From Poa pratensis (Eukaryota; Streptophyta; Magnoliopsida; Poales; Poaceae): 64,000 nt of DNA. The position numbers and the translations under genes are program-made. This document shows positions 1-11,600 of this stretch, piece after piece. Location of the stretch: assembly GCA_947311845.1 (NCBI GenBank), contig CAMZMU010000062.1:44288030-44352029 (forward strand), written 5' to 3'. Numbering within the stretch: position 1 is the stretch's first letter; each line of letters opens with the position of its first letter. The notes beneath the pieces were generated by a model, which saw only the letters and a list, made by a program, of their open reading frames with translations, was not told where the DNA came from and ran no database searches.

Positions 1-1291
1 TGAAAAAAACCTATGGATTAAATGCTATGAAATTCAAAATTCTTTAAACCAAAGAGACCCTTAACATATTAAGTCGGAAAAGAATCTAAATTGTCAACGA
101 GATAAGTGGTAGCCCTTGGCGTATGTAATTACGTCTACTAAACTTTAACCTTTTTGTCTTGGGCACATATATGTTAATTTTTAATTATCTAGTTCAGGGA
201 GATGATTTACATACTTAGTAGATGCTTCTGCTATGATGTTTTTGTCTTAGGCACATACTGTCATTTATTTATTCGTATCAGCATGCATTATTTTTAAGAG
301 GCTTTGAGCTCTAACTTGTAAATATGTAAAATAAATAGATAAATAACTTTATTACTTAAAAAGTTTAAGCATTACACCCAGCCTCTGCATAAGAATGCAC
401 GTTACCACAATCCAAACACATAAAAAACAAAAAGTTGCATCTGCCGAATTACAAGTAAGACGCCAATGCGATGGATGAGTGCCCTGTAAATATGTAGCTA
501 TCATTAATTATTAACATAGATAATAGTTTGAGCCTTTTCTATTGCTCAAGGTTAAAAAAATGGCCAATCATAGTGATGAGGTTCATCACAAGTCAACTTT
601 CGATGTGCGACATATCCTTTCTACCACCATCCACATCGTCAACTCTACTGCAGCTTACAAGTAGAGCGGTCTCGCCACCCCGCCATGATCCATCCGTTGC
701 GGAATAGTTTCACCATGAGACCACCCCACAACGCGATTGCAAATAAATGGGCATGTGTACTTGTAATATAAAAATTACCATACGATTGATCAGCTCTCAA
801 GCTAAAAGTAACTCATTCTAATTCGTGTTCGATCAATGTCTAAATACATAAAAGTTGGAAAATGCAAATATGTCATTATGTTTAAATTTATGTTTGCCAT
901 AAATATTAAGGTGCCATACACATAGGATACACATAATGATTGGCTTGTATATATACGGCCCATGAATGTTGCTAGCCCAAATGTTGATGCAACTGTAACA
1001 GAAAACCTGCGCCTTGTACGGTAAGAAATTCGTGACTTGCTCTCCAAACCCAAATGTTGGCAATTAATCGCACCCGATTTAAACCAAACAATGCCTGTTT
1101 AACAAGCAAACACCGACTGACTAGTAGGCCCGAGGAGTCTCCCTGCCCCACAACGCAGCGACCGATCAGGCCAATTTCGGACACGTGTATCCCGTCGCTA
1201 CCTCTATTTTATTTCTTGAGGAGGATTTTTTAGCTGGCCTAAAAATAAACCGAGGCTAATTACTTGCCGCCCTAGCTTGATTCTCTCCACG
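1..1291. other. AT-rich intergenic region upstream of PDC
   Basis: No gene, terminal repeat or LTR boundary could be recognised. The short open frames at 802-1184 show no family resemblance and sit in AT-rich sequence. The last few hundred bases presumably include the PDC promoter, but I could not identify specific anaerobic-response elements with confidence. Confidence 0.6.
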
Positions 1292-1299
1292 TATAAATT
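1292..1299 (+). promoter_or_regulatory. TATA box of the PDC gene
   Basis: TATAAATT lies about 100 bp upstream of the PDC start codon in GC-richer sequence. It predicts transcription starting near 1322-1326 and a 5' leader of about 70 bases. The leader has no competing upstream ATG that I noticed. Confidence 0.7.
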
Positions 1300-1393
1300 G
1301 CGACGACCAGGTCAAACCACCCCAAGAAATCTCCTCTCAATCTTTCGTCCTCCCTCCTCTCCCACGTACGTGTCGGCCGGATCTCGATCAACC

Positions 1394-3496
1394 ATGGACA
1401 CGGGCATCGGCTCCGTGGACGGGCCCAAGGCGGCGCCCAGCGGCGCGCTGGCGTGCCCCGCCACCTTCCCAGCCTCGTCGGCGCACGCTTCCGGCTCCGC
1501 CGAGGCCACGCTGGGCCGCCACCTCGCGCGGCGCCTGGTGCAGGTGGGCGTGAGCGACGTGTTCGGCGTGCCGGGCGACTTCAACCTCACCCTCCTCGAC
1601 CACCTCATTGCCGAGCCCGGCCTCCGCTTCGTCGGCTGCTGCAACGAGCTCAACGCCGGGTACGCCGCCGACGGGTACGCGCGCGCCAAGGGCGTGGGTG
1701 CCTGCGCCGTCACCTTCACCGTCGGCGGGCTCAGCGTGCTCAACGCCATCGCCGGCGCCTATAGCGAGAACCTCCCCTTGATCTGCATCGTCGGAGGACC
1801 CAACTCCAACGACTATGGCACCAACCGCATCCTTCACCACACCATCGGCCTCCCGGACTTTTCGCAGGAGCTCCGAGCCTTCCAGACCGTCACCTGCTAC
1901 CAGGCCGTCGTCAACAACCTCGAGGACGCCCATGAGCAGATCGACAAGGCCATCTCTACGGCGATCAAGGAGAGCAAGCCCGTGTACATCAGCGTCAGCT
2001 GCAATCTCCCCGGCGTCTCCCACCCAACCTTCAGCCACGACCCGGTGCCCTACTTCCTCTCCCCAAGGTCATGCATTGTGATCTTTTTTTTTTGCTTTTA
2101 TTTTCTTGTTTACGTGTCATGGTTGATCATGAGTTGCATGCATGGACGTGGCGATGTATTGATCGATGAATGGTGTATGTGCGTTTGCAGGATGAGCAAC
2201 CAGATGGGACTCGAGGCGGCGGTGGAGGCGACGGTGCAGTTCCTGGACAAGGCCGTGAAGCCGGTGATGGTGGCCGGGCCGAAGCTCCGGGTTGCCAAGG
2301 CGGGCGCGGCGTTCGCGGAGCTGGCGGACGCGAGCGGGTACGCTGTGGCGACCATGCCGTCGGCGAAGGGATGGTGGCGGAGACGCTGCCTCGCTTCCTC
2401 GGAACCTACTGGGGCGCGGTGAGCACCGCGTTCTGCGCTGAGATCGTGGAGTCGGCGGACGCCTACATCTTCGCCGGCCCGATCTTCAACGACTACAGCT
2501 CCGTGGGGTACTCGTTCCTGCTCAAGAAGGAGAAGGCGGTGATCGTGCAGGCCGACCGCGTCACTGTCGGCAACGGCCCGGCCTTCGGGTGCATCATGAT
2601 GAAGGACTTTCTGTCGGAGCTGGCCAAGAGGGTGACCAAGAACACGACCGCGTACGAGAACTACAAGAGGATCTTCGTGCCGGACGGCCAGCCGCCGGAG
2701 AGCGAGCCCGGGGAGCCGCTGCGCGTGAACGTGCTCTTCAAGCATGTCCAGAAGATGCTCACGGGCGACAGCGCCGTCATCGCCGAGACCGGCGACTCGT
2801 GGTTCAACTGCCAGAAGCTCAAGCTCCCTGACGGCTGCGGGTAAGCACCACCACACTCTACGCCTTGCACCTCCCCGCCGCTGAAAATTATTATGAGCAT
2901 GCAGCTTGCTTGTCCGTGCGTGCAGGTACGAGTTCCAGATGCAGTACGGCTCCATCGGATGGTCGGTCGGGGCGCTGCTCGGGTACGCCCAGGGTGCCAG
3001 CGACAAGCGCGTCATCGCCTGCATTGGCGACGGCAGCTTCCAGGTGACGGCGCAGGACGTGTCGACGATGCTCCGCTGCGAGCAGAACAGCATCATCTTC
3101 CTCATTAACAATGGTGGGTACACCATCGAGGTGGAGATCCACGACGGGCCATACAACGTCATCAAGAACTGGAACTACACCGGCCTCGTCGACGCCATCC
3201 ACAACGGAGAGGGCAAGTGCTGGACCGCCAAGGTACTTAACAAATTCTCTGTCTCGCCATATCCTCGTTAATGGCAGCTGGATGCATTAATAAGAGGAAA
3301 CTAATTAGCTTGATTGATGATGCAGGTGACTTGCGAGGAGGAGCTGACGGCCGCGATCGAGACGGCCACCGGGGAGAAGCAGGACTGCCTCTGCTTCATC
3401 GAGGTGATCGCGCACAAGGACGACACCAGCAAGGAGCTCCTGGAATGGGGATCCAGGGTCAGCGCGGCCAACTCCAGGCCACCCAATCCGCAGTAG
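1394..3496 (+). CDS. PDC: pyruvate decarboxylase, four exons, one apparent frameshift
   Basis: Thiamine-diphosphate (TPP)-dependent enzyme converting pyruvate to acetaldehyde and CO2, the first step of cytosolic ethanolic fermentation under low oxygen. Exons by splice sites: 1394-2067, 2191-2840, 2926-3232, 3326-3496 (introns 123, 85 and 93 bp, all GT..AG). The ATG is in good context (AACCATGG). The product would be about 600 residues, the usual plant PDC length. Visible motifs: catalytic Glu85 in [14 protein letters not shown], His148-His149 in [12 protein letters not shown], the TPP-binding segment from GDGS (476-479) to NN (503-504), GYTIE near 509, and the plant-type PPNPQ tail. Oddity: in exon 2 the frame is lost after MPSAKG (codon at 2369-2370 has two bases), and all downstream homology is in the next frame. 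A single missing base restores everything. Either a sequence error or a recent null allele; family identity is certain. Confidence 0.95.
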
Positions 3497-3595
3497 ATGT
3501 TCGAGTGATTTGGCCCCGTCTATCTAAGAGTCCAGCAGTGATTGGCATGCTCTCGCTTGCATGCATGCAAACTTATCATGTTTCTTCCAGGTTCA

Positions 3596-3612
3596 AATAA
3601 ATAATTAATAAA
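3596..3612 (+). terminator. poly(A) signals of PDC
   Basis: Two AATAAA hexamers, at 3596-3601 and 3607-3612, lie 100-115 bases after the PDC stop codon. This is a normal 3' UTR length for a plant gene. Confidence 0.55.
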
Positions 3613-3730
3613 GTTGGACGACTCTATCTATCAATTGTGTACTCTTTTGGACTGCTTGAATCGGCGAAATTGCCCATTTTCGATATTTGATCTTCCAAGT
3701 TTTATGACATTGGTCTCGCCGATTGAAATT

Positions 3731-6700
3731 GGGTCTCTCTAAGTCTCATGCGACTGAGAATTAACGCATGACGTCAGCACGCGCGAATTTGGTCCAGCAA
3801 CCCTTGTCATCTTTGTTGTTGGGCTTTCTTTTCTGTTGGGCTTTTTGTTTGTTTCTCCTGTTTTGTTTTCGCATTATCCAGACTCTAGGTGGGCCGGCCC
3901 AACTGCGCTGCCGGAAAAAACACATAAAAATGAAAAACCGAACTGCAGAATTGCTTAGCTAGGATTCGAACATGGCTCTTCTAGGTGGAGCGACCAGGAG
4001 TCCAGGACCAAGCAACTAAGCTGACATTCAGTTGATGTTAAACGAGAATCCGAACGGCTCTAAATCACAATCGGAACAATTTTTAGATCTGAACAATTTC
4101 AAAATATGAACAATTTCAAATCTGAACAATTTTAAATGTGAACGGTTTTTAAAATATGAACGTTAATCAAATATGAACAATTTGCACATGTGAACAATTT
4201 TCAAATTTGAACAAATTTCACATGTGAATGGATTTCAAATTTGAAAATATTCACATTTGAACCAAAAATGAACATAAAAAACGAACAAACAAACCGAAAA
4301 AGGAACCAAAAAACCGAAAAAAAAATTGCAAAGGAAAAAAAACATGACAAAAAAGATACTACCTGGGCCACCCAACTGCGGAGTCGAGCAGCAGACGTAC
4401 GTGTTGCGGACGCAATATGCGTCAAATAGGAATCGCCCTTTTGGTGGGCTTTGTACAGTAAAGGCCCAACTTGTACTTCAAGGGAACAAAATCTCAATTG
4501 CGACCGATATATAGCGTCAAGAAAGACTCAATTGCAAGTGCAGTTGTAACTACCTACAAAAACTCAGATGCACGTGCAGTTGCAACTGGCTAAAAGAAAC
4601 TCAGTTGCAATTGTAGTTGCAACTGGGTAAAAAATCTCAGTTACAAGTGCAGTTGAAACTCAGTTCAGAAAAAACAACAATAATAATACTAATTAAAACT
4701 AAAAATAATAATTAAAATAAGAAAATCAAAAATAAATCCCAGTTGCAAGTGCGTTGCAACTAGTATCAGGGTGAGAGGAATCACAGTTGCAAGTGTAGTT
4801 GCAAAACTGGCTATTAGCGGGTCGGAAGAATCACAATTGCAAGTGAAGTTGCAGCTGGCTGTCAGGGGGTCGGAGGAAACTAGTTGCAAGTGCAGCTGTA
4901 AATTGACTAAAAAATATCAAATTTTCAGAGAAGCAGTTGCAACTCTGTTAAAAAATGATAATAATAATTAAAAACTAAAAATATAAATATAAAAAACATA
5001 CGAAAAGTCAATTGCAATTGAGTTGCAACTGGCCTATGAAGTTGAGAAAATCTCAGTTGCAACTAGCTGTCAGGATAGAGAAATCTCGGTTGCAATTGCA
5101 GTTGCAACTAGCTATTCAAGTGCAGTTGCAACTCTGTAAAAAAACCAAATAATAATAATAATAAATAAACTTTGAAATTAATAGGTCAGTTGCAACTGTC
5201 CGTTAGGGTTGACGAATCTCATTAAAATAATAAAAACAAAAAATCTCAGTTGCAGGTGCAATTGCAACTGGCCGTCAGGGTTGACGAATTTCAGTTGCAA
5301 CTCAGTTTAGAAAAAAGGAAACAATAATAATAATTAAATAAAACATAAAAATAATAATGAAAAAATAACAAATAAAAAATTCCAATTGCAAGTGTAGTTG
5401 CAACTAGCTTTCAAAGTCCTGCGAAAATACCACATTAGACGATACATAGTTGCAAGTGCAGTTGCAGTTTTCTATCCGGTAGAGGAATCTTAGTCGCAAG
5501 TGCAATTGGAACTGTCTATCAATGACAGAAGAATCTCAGTTGCAAGTACATGTAGCTGGCTATCAGGGTAGAGAAATCTTAGTTGCAACGGCAGTTGCAA
5601 CGGCAGTTGCAACTGAATATTAGGGTTAGAGGAATATCATGTTGCAACTGCAGTTCCAACTAGCTATCAGGGTAGAGGAAATGTCAGTTGCAAAACTGGC
5701 TATCAACAACTATTAAAAAATTAGAAAAAAGAAAAAGAAGCTGCAAGTGAAGTTACAACATGCTATCAGCGTTAGAAAAGAATTCGAAAGCTTGCTGGCT
5801 ATTGGCACAAGATACACACACCACAAAATCATGTCCATCTTTTTCCCCAAAAATACAAAAGCTACAAGTTGGATTAAACATACAAATATTAGATATGCCG
5901 CAGAATTAAATTATTATCACATTAGTAACTGTCTAAAATACTCACTGTTCACAAAAAACACAAAACTAAAAAAATCTAAAAAATAGAGACCAACCCCAAC
6001 AACGACTGTGGCCGAGTCTCTCACAAACACTCTCACAAACAAGCGTTGACCTCTAGTGAACTCAGCATTATTTCACAACTAAAAATATTTAAAAAATTAT
6101 GACCAGATGCATTTAAAAAAACACCACAAACAAAAAAGAGATCAACCAACGAAATAAAAAAAGAAACAACCGCACCCAAAAAAGAAAACATGCCCAACAA
6201 AACGACCCAAAAACATAAACAACTAAAAAAAATTAACGGGTCTCTCTAGGGCCCACAGGGGAAAAAACGAAAACATGCCACACCACAACCAAACACGAAA
6301 AGCACGAATCACAAAGCACAAACGAGATCCAATGGTCTAGCATGCGATTGAGCGCTAACTTAGTTCTCATGCGCATGAGAATTAGAAAAACCGAAAGTAA
6401 ATAACAACAGACAAAAAAGGCCTAGCACGACAAGGACAAGGAGATCATTCTAATTTGAAAAAAAAACATTATCACGGATGGAAATATTTAAAGTATCACA
6501 CACAAAATAAAAAAACAAAACAAAACATATCAAAAAATAGGACGAAATAACCGCAAACAATATTTCATGCAGCCGTGAAAAAGGAAAACTTGTTCGTACC
6601 CATGCAGGTAACTAGCAATGAGAATACAGATCAAACAAAAAAAAGCAATGAGAAATAAGTAACAGGAACAAAAAAAAAGCAAAGGAAAACTCTAGCAGAT

Positions 6701-6883
6701 GCTCACGGCCCAGGAAACATGTACGGACGAGGTAAAGTCAGCTCAACACAATTTCAAGTTAGTCTGAAACGGCCGACGATGGTTTGTACGAGACGTCGCT
6801 CGGTGAAAATTAGCGATCAATCGATCAAGGTGGACGGCTAAGCAGTCGACATAATTCTCAGTCGACTGAGAATTAGCAAAACC
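3731..6883. mobile_element. MULE1: non-autonomous Mutator-like element
   Basis: Both ends carry imperfect terminal inverted repeats of about 32 bp sharing the core CGACTGAGAATTA. The left end starts GGGTCTCTCTAAGTCTCATG; the right end, reverse-complemented, starts GGTTTTGCTAATTCTCAGTC. The element is flanked by a 10-bp direct repeat GATTGAAATT (3721-3730 and 6884-6893), as expected for Mutator-like transposition. The interior is A-rich and non-coding, with a dense GTTGCAACT array. No transposase frame is present, so it would need enzymes in trans. MULE2 at 18640 has the same end sequence and the same kind of array. Confidence 0.8.
4500..5780. repeat. diverged GTTGCAACT array inside MULE1
   Basis: A degenerate series whose common core is CTCAGTTGCAAGTGCAGT followed by TGCAACTGGC and spacer such as TATCAGGGTAGAGGAAT. 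Units vary in length and are separated by AT-rich blocks, so this is an interspersed subterminal repeat and not a clean satellite. The motif is partly self-complementary (AGTTGCAACT is a palindrome). Such repeated motifs inside DNA transposons often bind transposase; that role is inference here. Confidence 0.75.
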
Positions 6884-6893
6884 GATTGAAATT

Positions 6894-7199
6894 CATATCA
6901 CACATGTTTACTTACATTAGAGTGTTTCAACGGAAAGTTTGTAAGTCTCTCTTATTTGATGGAGGTGGTAACACCTTACATGCAACACCTTGTGTGGTAG
7001 GTGTTTGCCACAAATACTTGAAAATTGAGTTGAACCGATCCACTAACTTGTGATGTGGTGCGAACTTTCCCAAAATCGTCCGAGTCTACTAAATTGGCTC
7101 CTCCATAGGCAGGGACTGTACATAGGATCGCCTTAAAGAGTGAAATGGCGATGTGATCTTATACTTCACGTGGACTATTTGGAAAGAGAGCAACTTTCG
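6894..7199. other. intergenic gap between MULE1 and PLR promoter duplication
   Basis: About 300 bases of mixed-composition sequence. I see no gene, terminal repeat or repeat unit in it. Confidence 0.5.
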
Positions 7200-7671
7200 T
7201 TTAGGATGTAGCCACTAACTTTTGAACCCCTAAAGGGGTTTTATTATTTTGTTGTTTTCTTGGTTAGGTCCCCAAGCCTATTCGCCCCATCGTGTGCTAC
7301 TCTTTTTCATCTCTAATTGCGAAGAATAATAGTTCTGATCGTGGACTTTCCTGTATATTTATTCTGTTGTCTTGATAGCGCCAAATCGCCAATGCTCGGT
7401 ATATTTTTATTTTCTTTTACTATTTTCTAATGAATTCTTTGCACGTACTTGGCCTTTATTAGAGGCGATGGTCACCGTAATAGAGAATATATTCACATAT
7501 CTTGACAAGATTTGTAGCATGAGTTTAAGACGAGAGGGGAGGAGGAAAACGTCATTTATAGATTTGTACACGAGGATCATCCAAACTGAAGAAAACGGTC
7601 CACGAAGATCCGATGGCTGAGAACTTTGAAACTTCAACATGGTAGATCACAAATTGTCGATGCTGCTTTCC

Positions 7672-8040
7672 TTTTTTTTTTTTTTTTGAATTTTCTGTTA
7701 TATATTAAGCACACATAGAAGAGTTTTTACAAGCATTCTTACAATCAAAAGAAACCGACTCCACCACGCAGGGTGGGACATCTTTCAGGAGCAAACCACT
7801 ACACCAATTAAAACGACTAAACTTAGCTAACTCATGGGCAACAATGTTGCAGCAGCGGGTCACTTTTTGGATTCTAACATTCTGCAGAAACCCAAACAAG
7901 TCCCTAATATCATCAGAAATGAAAGTAAAATCAGCTCTGTTGCCGTTTGCATTCTGAAGATCAGCGACCACCAAAGCACAGTCGCTTTCAACAATGATGG
8001 GCATCGGGTCCAACGAGATCGAAGCCTTGACTCCAACAAT
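7672..8040 (-). mobile_element. 5'-truncated LINE with RNase H-like 3' coding end
   Basis: Read on the minus strand, this insertion encodes the end of a non-LTR retrotransposon RNase H-like domain (motifs IIVESDCALVVADL and CNIVAHELAKFSR) with an open frame to a stop at 7705, then a 3' tail ending in a poly(A) run (poly(T) from 7672 on the plus strand). It is flanked by a perfect 13-bp target-site duplication GATGCTGCTTTCC (7659-7671 and 8041-8053). Poly(A), 5' truncation and a TSD of this length are hallmarks of target-primed reverse transcription. It interrupts the upstream copy of the duplicated PLR promoter. Confidence 0.88.
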
Positions 8041-8513
8041 GATGCTGCTTTCCAGCAAGCACAATTGTCCAAATTTATAGAAAGTACTCCGACACTTCGC
8101 TTGTAATGTAACCACTATAACGTTTAAGGCGTTTTTTTTTTTTGGTTGGATCCCCAAGCCTATTCTCGAGTGCCGCTGCATGACTCTTTTCATATCATCT
8201 AATTGTGACAAGGTGCATATGCCTACTTCAGAGTAATAGTTCCGATTGTGAACTTTCTTGTATATTTCTTCCACTGTCTTGGCGGCCAATGTCCGACATA
8301 TTTTAAATTTCTTTTACTATTTTCTAAGGAAATTTTGCACATACTTGGCATGCGTTTATGCCTAGAGGGGAGAAGGAAACCGTCATTTATAGATTTGTAC
8401 ACGAGGATCATCCACGGTCCACGAAGATCCGACGGCTGAGAACTTTGCAACTTCAACATGGTCGATCACAAATTGCCGATGCTGCTTTCTAGCAAGCACA
8501 CGGTGTCAAACTC

Positions 8514-8526
8514 TATATAATATAAA
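8514..8526 (+). promoter_or_regulatory. TATA box of PLR
   Basis: TATATAATATAAA about 80-90 bp upstream of the PLR start codon. It predicts a start of transcription near 8550 and a leader of about 50 bases. Confidence 0.65.
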
Positions 8527-8603
8527 GTACCCCGGCGCCATATACAGAAGCCAAGCGAGAAGTAGCAGCCAACCACGCCCATTTGCACATTCTTCCTCAG
8601 GCA

Positions 8604-11600
8604 ATGGAGAAGAGCAGGGTTCTTGTTGTTGGTGGCACTGGCTACCTCGGCAGAAGGATTGTGAAGGCGAGCTTGGCTCAGGGCCACGAGACCTTCGTCC
8701 TGATGAGGCCAGAGATCGGCCTCGACATAGACAAGCTGGAGATGCTGCTGTCGTTCAAGGCGCAGGGAGCACGTCTCGTCGAGGCGTCGCTCGACGACCA
8801 CCCGGCCCTCGTCGCCGCCGTGAAGCAGGTGGACGTCGTGGTGTCAGCCATGTCCGGGGCTCACATCCGCAGCCACAACCTCATGCTGCAGCTCAAGCTG
8901 GTGGAGGCCATCAAGGAGGCCGGAAATGTTAAGGTAGGCTAACTCAACCAGGGGTGTTAGCCAATATATACATACGACGATGTATATACGGTATGATTTT
9001 CTAGTTCGACAGGGAAGTTCTTATTTCTAGTTCACCATTTCAGCCCTCGTCTTACAAAAACAAGTTGGGTAGATGTTCTACTTTTACATTATATGCAGTT
9101 GGGGCACATGCCACTTATACAACTTATAATGCGCAACTTGACCGACTTAGAAATAACAATTTATCAGTCATATATAAATAACAAACCTGTTTTTAATACT
9201 CACGTACATAATATATGCCACACACACATTAAAACCATCATGTTTGTGAATTTTATGGAGGATTCACTACGGGAAACCCACGATACGCCGACGGCCAGAA
9301 GCCGTCGGCGTAGGCACGTTTGCCGTCGGCGTAGGCCTACGCCGACGGCGGCCGGCAGTCGGCGTATCGCCGTCGGCGTAGCAGCCCGTCGGCGTAGATG
9401 AATAGCCGTCGGCGTATTCGTAACCGTCGGCGACGCTGCAATGGGACCCACAAAACGGCATCCTTCCGTCTCCGTCTGCTCCACCCATACGCCGACGGCA
9501 GTGCCGTCGGCCTCTGCGTGCCACGTGGAGTGATCCTGTGCGTCTGGGAAGCGCTCTACGCCGACGGCGTGGACACGTGGACTGTTCCTGCGTGCCTGGG
9601 AGGAGCTCTACGCCGACGGCATTGCCGTCGGCGTATCCTTGACCATTTGGTCCTTTTTAGGCGACGTGGCATCATCCTGTGTGCTGGGAGTTGTCCTACA
9701 CCGACGGCAATGCCGTCGGCGTAGCCTTGACCATAATTTCCAGTTTTAGCTGCTTGTTGCTGCTGGTTTCTAGCACATTTTAAATACAATTAAAATTGCA
9801 CAAATTATAAAATATTACAGAAACATCACAGAAACATCACATAGATATCCAAAATGACACAAACATGATTCAAATTCATCCAATCATTCATACAAACTCC
9901 AAATGACACAAACATAGTTCGAATTCACACACGCTACACCCGAACACATCCTACACCTCCCGAGAGCCCGAGGTACCCATTTCTGACAGCGTGAGAATAG
10001 GCGACCGACCGCGTGGGGCAGTCGAACCACACATGGAATCCGGCGAGGCACGGGACGGTGTTGTCACAGGTGACGAACTCGGCGAGGCATCACTAGTGCC
10101 ATGCTCCACGAGCGCGCGCGTTGAAGTCGGTGAGGCAGAAGCACGACCAAAGGATGCCATGGTCCTGGAGCTCCGATGCCCCGCTTCGGCGAAACCCCGA
10201 ATCCGCTGGGAAAACCCTAACGTTTTCGTCTACCCCCTTGAACTCCGTCGAAAGGGGGTAGGCAAGTGGACTTTTTGGCTTGGTTGTGTTAGGTTAGGCC
10301 ATAGGAAGGTGGGAAACCAAAGTGTACCCCAAATAAACACAATGTTCCATCCGGTTGCCCGAAACAGGAGTTTTCACCTCTAAGTGCAGGAACTCACTAG
10401 AGAGAAAGTGAAGCCGATGAAGACGGTCACACCCCGGAGTAGGATAATGGACATTTATAACACACAACACACTTGTATACATATGGCATGGCACAACCTA
10501 GGTTTTGGCGGGGTTCCGACGCTCCGATGCCCCGCTTCGGCGAAACCCCAAATCCGCTGGGAAAAACCCTAACGTTTTCGTCTACCCCCTCGAACTCCGT
10601 CGAAAGGGGGTAGGCCAGTGGACCTTTTGGCTTGGCTGTGTTAGGTTAGGCCATAGGAAGGTGGGAAACCAAAATCTAACCCAAATAAACACAATGTTCC
10701 ATCCGGTTCGTCCGAGACAGGAGTTTTCACCTCTAAGTGCAGGAACTCGCTAGAGAGAAAGTGAAGTCGGTGAAGACGGTCACACCCCGGAGTAGGATAA
10801 TGGACATTTAGAACACACAACACACTTGTATACATATGGCATGGCACAACCTAGGTTTTGGTGGGGTTCCGACGCTCCGATGCCCCGCTTCGGCGAAACC
10901 CCGAATTCGCTGGGAAAACCCTAACGTTTTCGTCTACCCCTTAAACTCCGTCGAAAGGGGTAGGAAAGTGGACTTTTTGCTTGGCTGTGTTAGGTTAGGC
11001 CATAGGAAGGTATTTTACATGTGTTGTTTTTATTTATTTTACATGTATATGTTGTAGGGTTGGGTTCCGGAAAATTCGAACCGTTATTTTACGGGGGTGG
11101 GATACTGAAATTGGGAGGGCAATTATAGGTCCAATATATATATAAATTATAACTACATTCAATATTATATAGAGAAATAAATAAATAAATATTATATAGA
11201 GAAATAAATAAAAAAAGTTCATCTATACGTCGACGGCGGCCGTCGGCGTTGAAGTACACGCGTGCCGTCGGCGTATCAACGCAGCTGGACGGATTTATTT
11301 GTTGCGTCACGGCGTCCTTTTGTACGCCGACGGCATGGTTTACGCCGACGGCTGCCATCGGCCTTACCTGGATACGCCGACGGCGCTTCGTACGCCGACG
11401 GCTGTTTGGGCGGCTGCCCTAGCTCGTACTGTACGCCGACGGCCCCGGCATTTAGCCGTCGACGTACAGTACGGCCGTCGGCGTAGTGTGGCTTTCCCGT
11501 AGTGATTCTGTCTGATATTCATGTGTTCCTTCCAACTCACTCTTCGGTTTGCGCTTAGATAACAACCGAGAAAAGGCAGAAATGGACACCAGCCTATTCT

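Larger units (their letters stand above)
7200..8560 (+). repeat. tandem duplication of the PLR promoter region
   Basis: Two diverged copies of a segment of about 450-500 bp stand head to tail. Copy 1 is about 7200-7658 plus 8054-8105 (split by a LINE); copy 2 is about 8107-8560. Shared landmarks include TCCCCAAGCCTATTC (near 7270 and 8150), CTTTTACTATTTTCTAA (7415 and 8310), ATAGATTTGTACACGAGGAT (7557 and 8389) and GATGCTGCTTTC (7659 and 8478). Copy 2 runs into the active TATA box; copy 1 has a related AT-rich stretch but no coding sequence after it. Confidence 0.75.

Noticed and set aside
1388..2038. Long minus-strand open frame (216 codons) across PDC exon 1
   Set aside because: Antisense shadow of the GC-rich PDC exon; no domain, while the plus strand encodes a clear PDC.
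7705..8289. 194-codon minus-strand frame read as one RNase H protein
   Set aside because: Only the part inside the LINE (7705-8040) is RNase H-like; the upstream part is the second copy of the PLR promoter region read through by chance.
9200..9724. Arg/Pro-rich frames at the left end of CACTA1
   Set aside because: Translations of the TACGCCGACGGC subterminal repeats in several frames; not genes.
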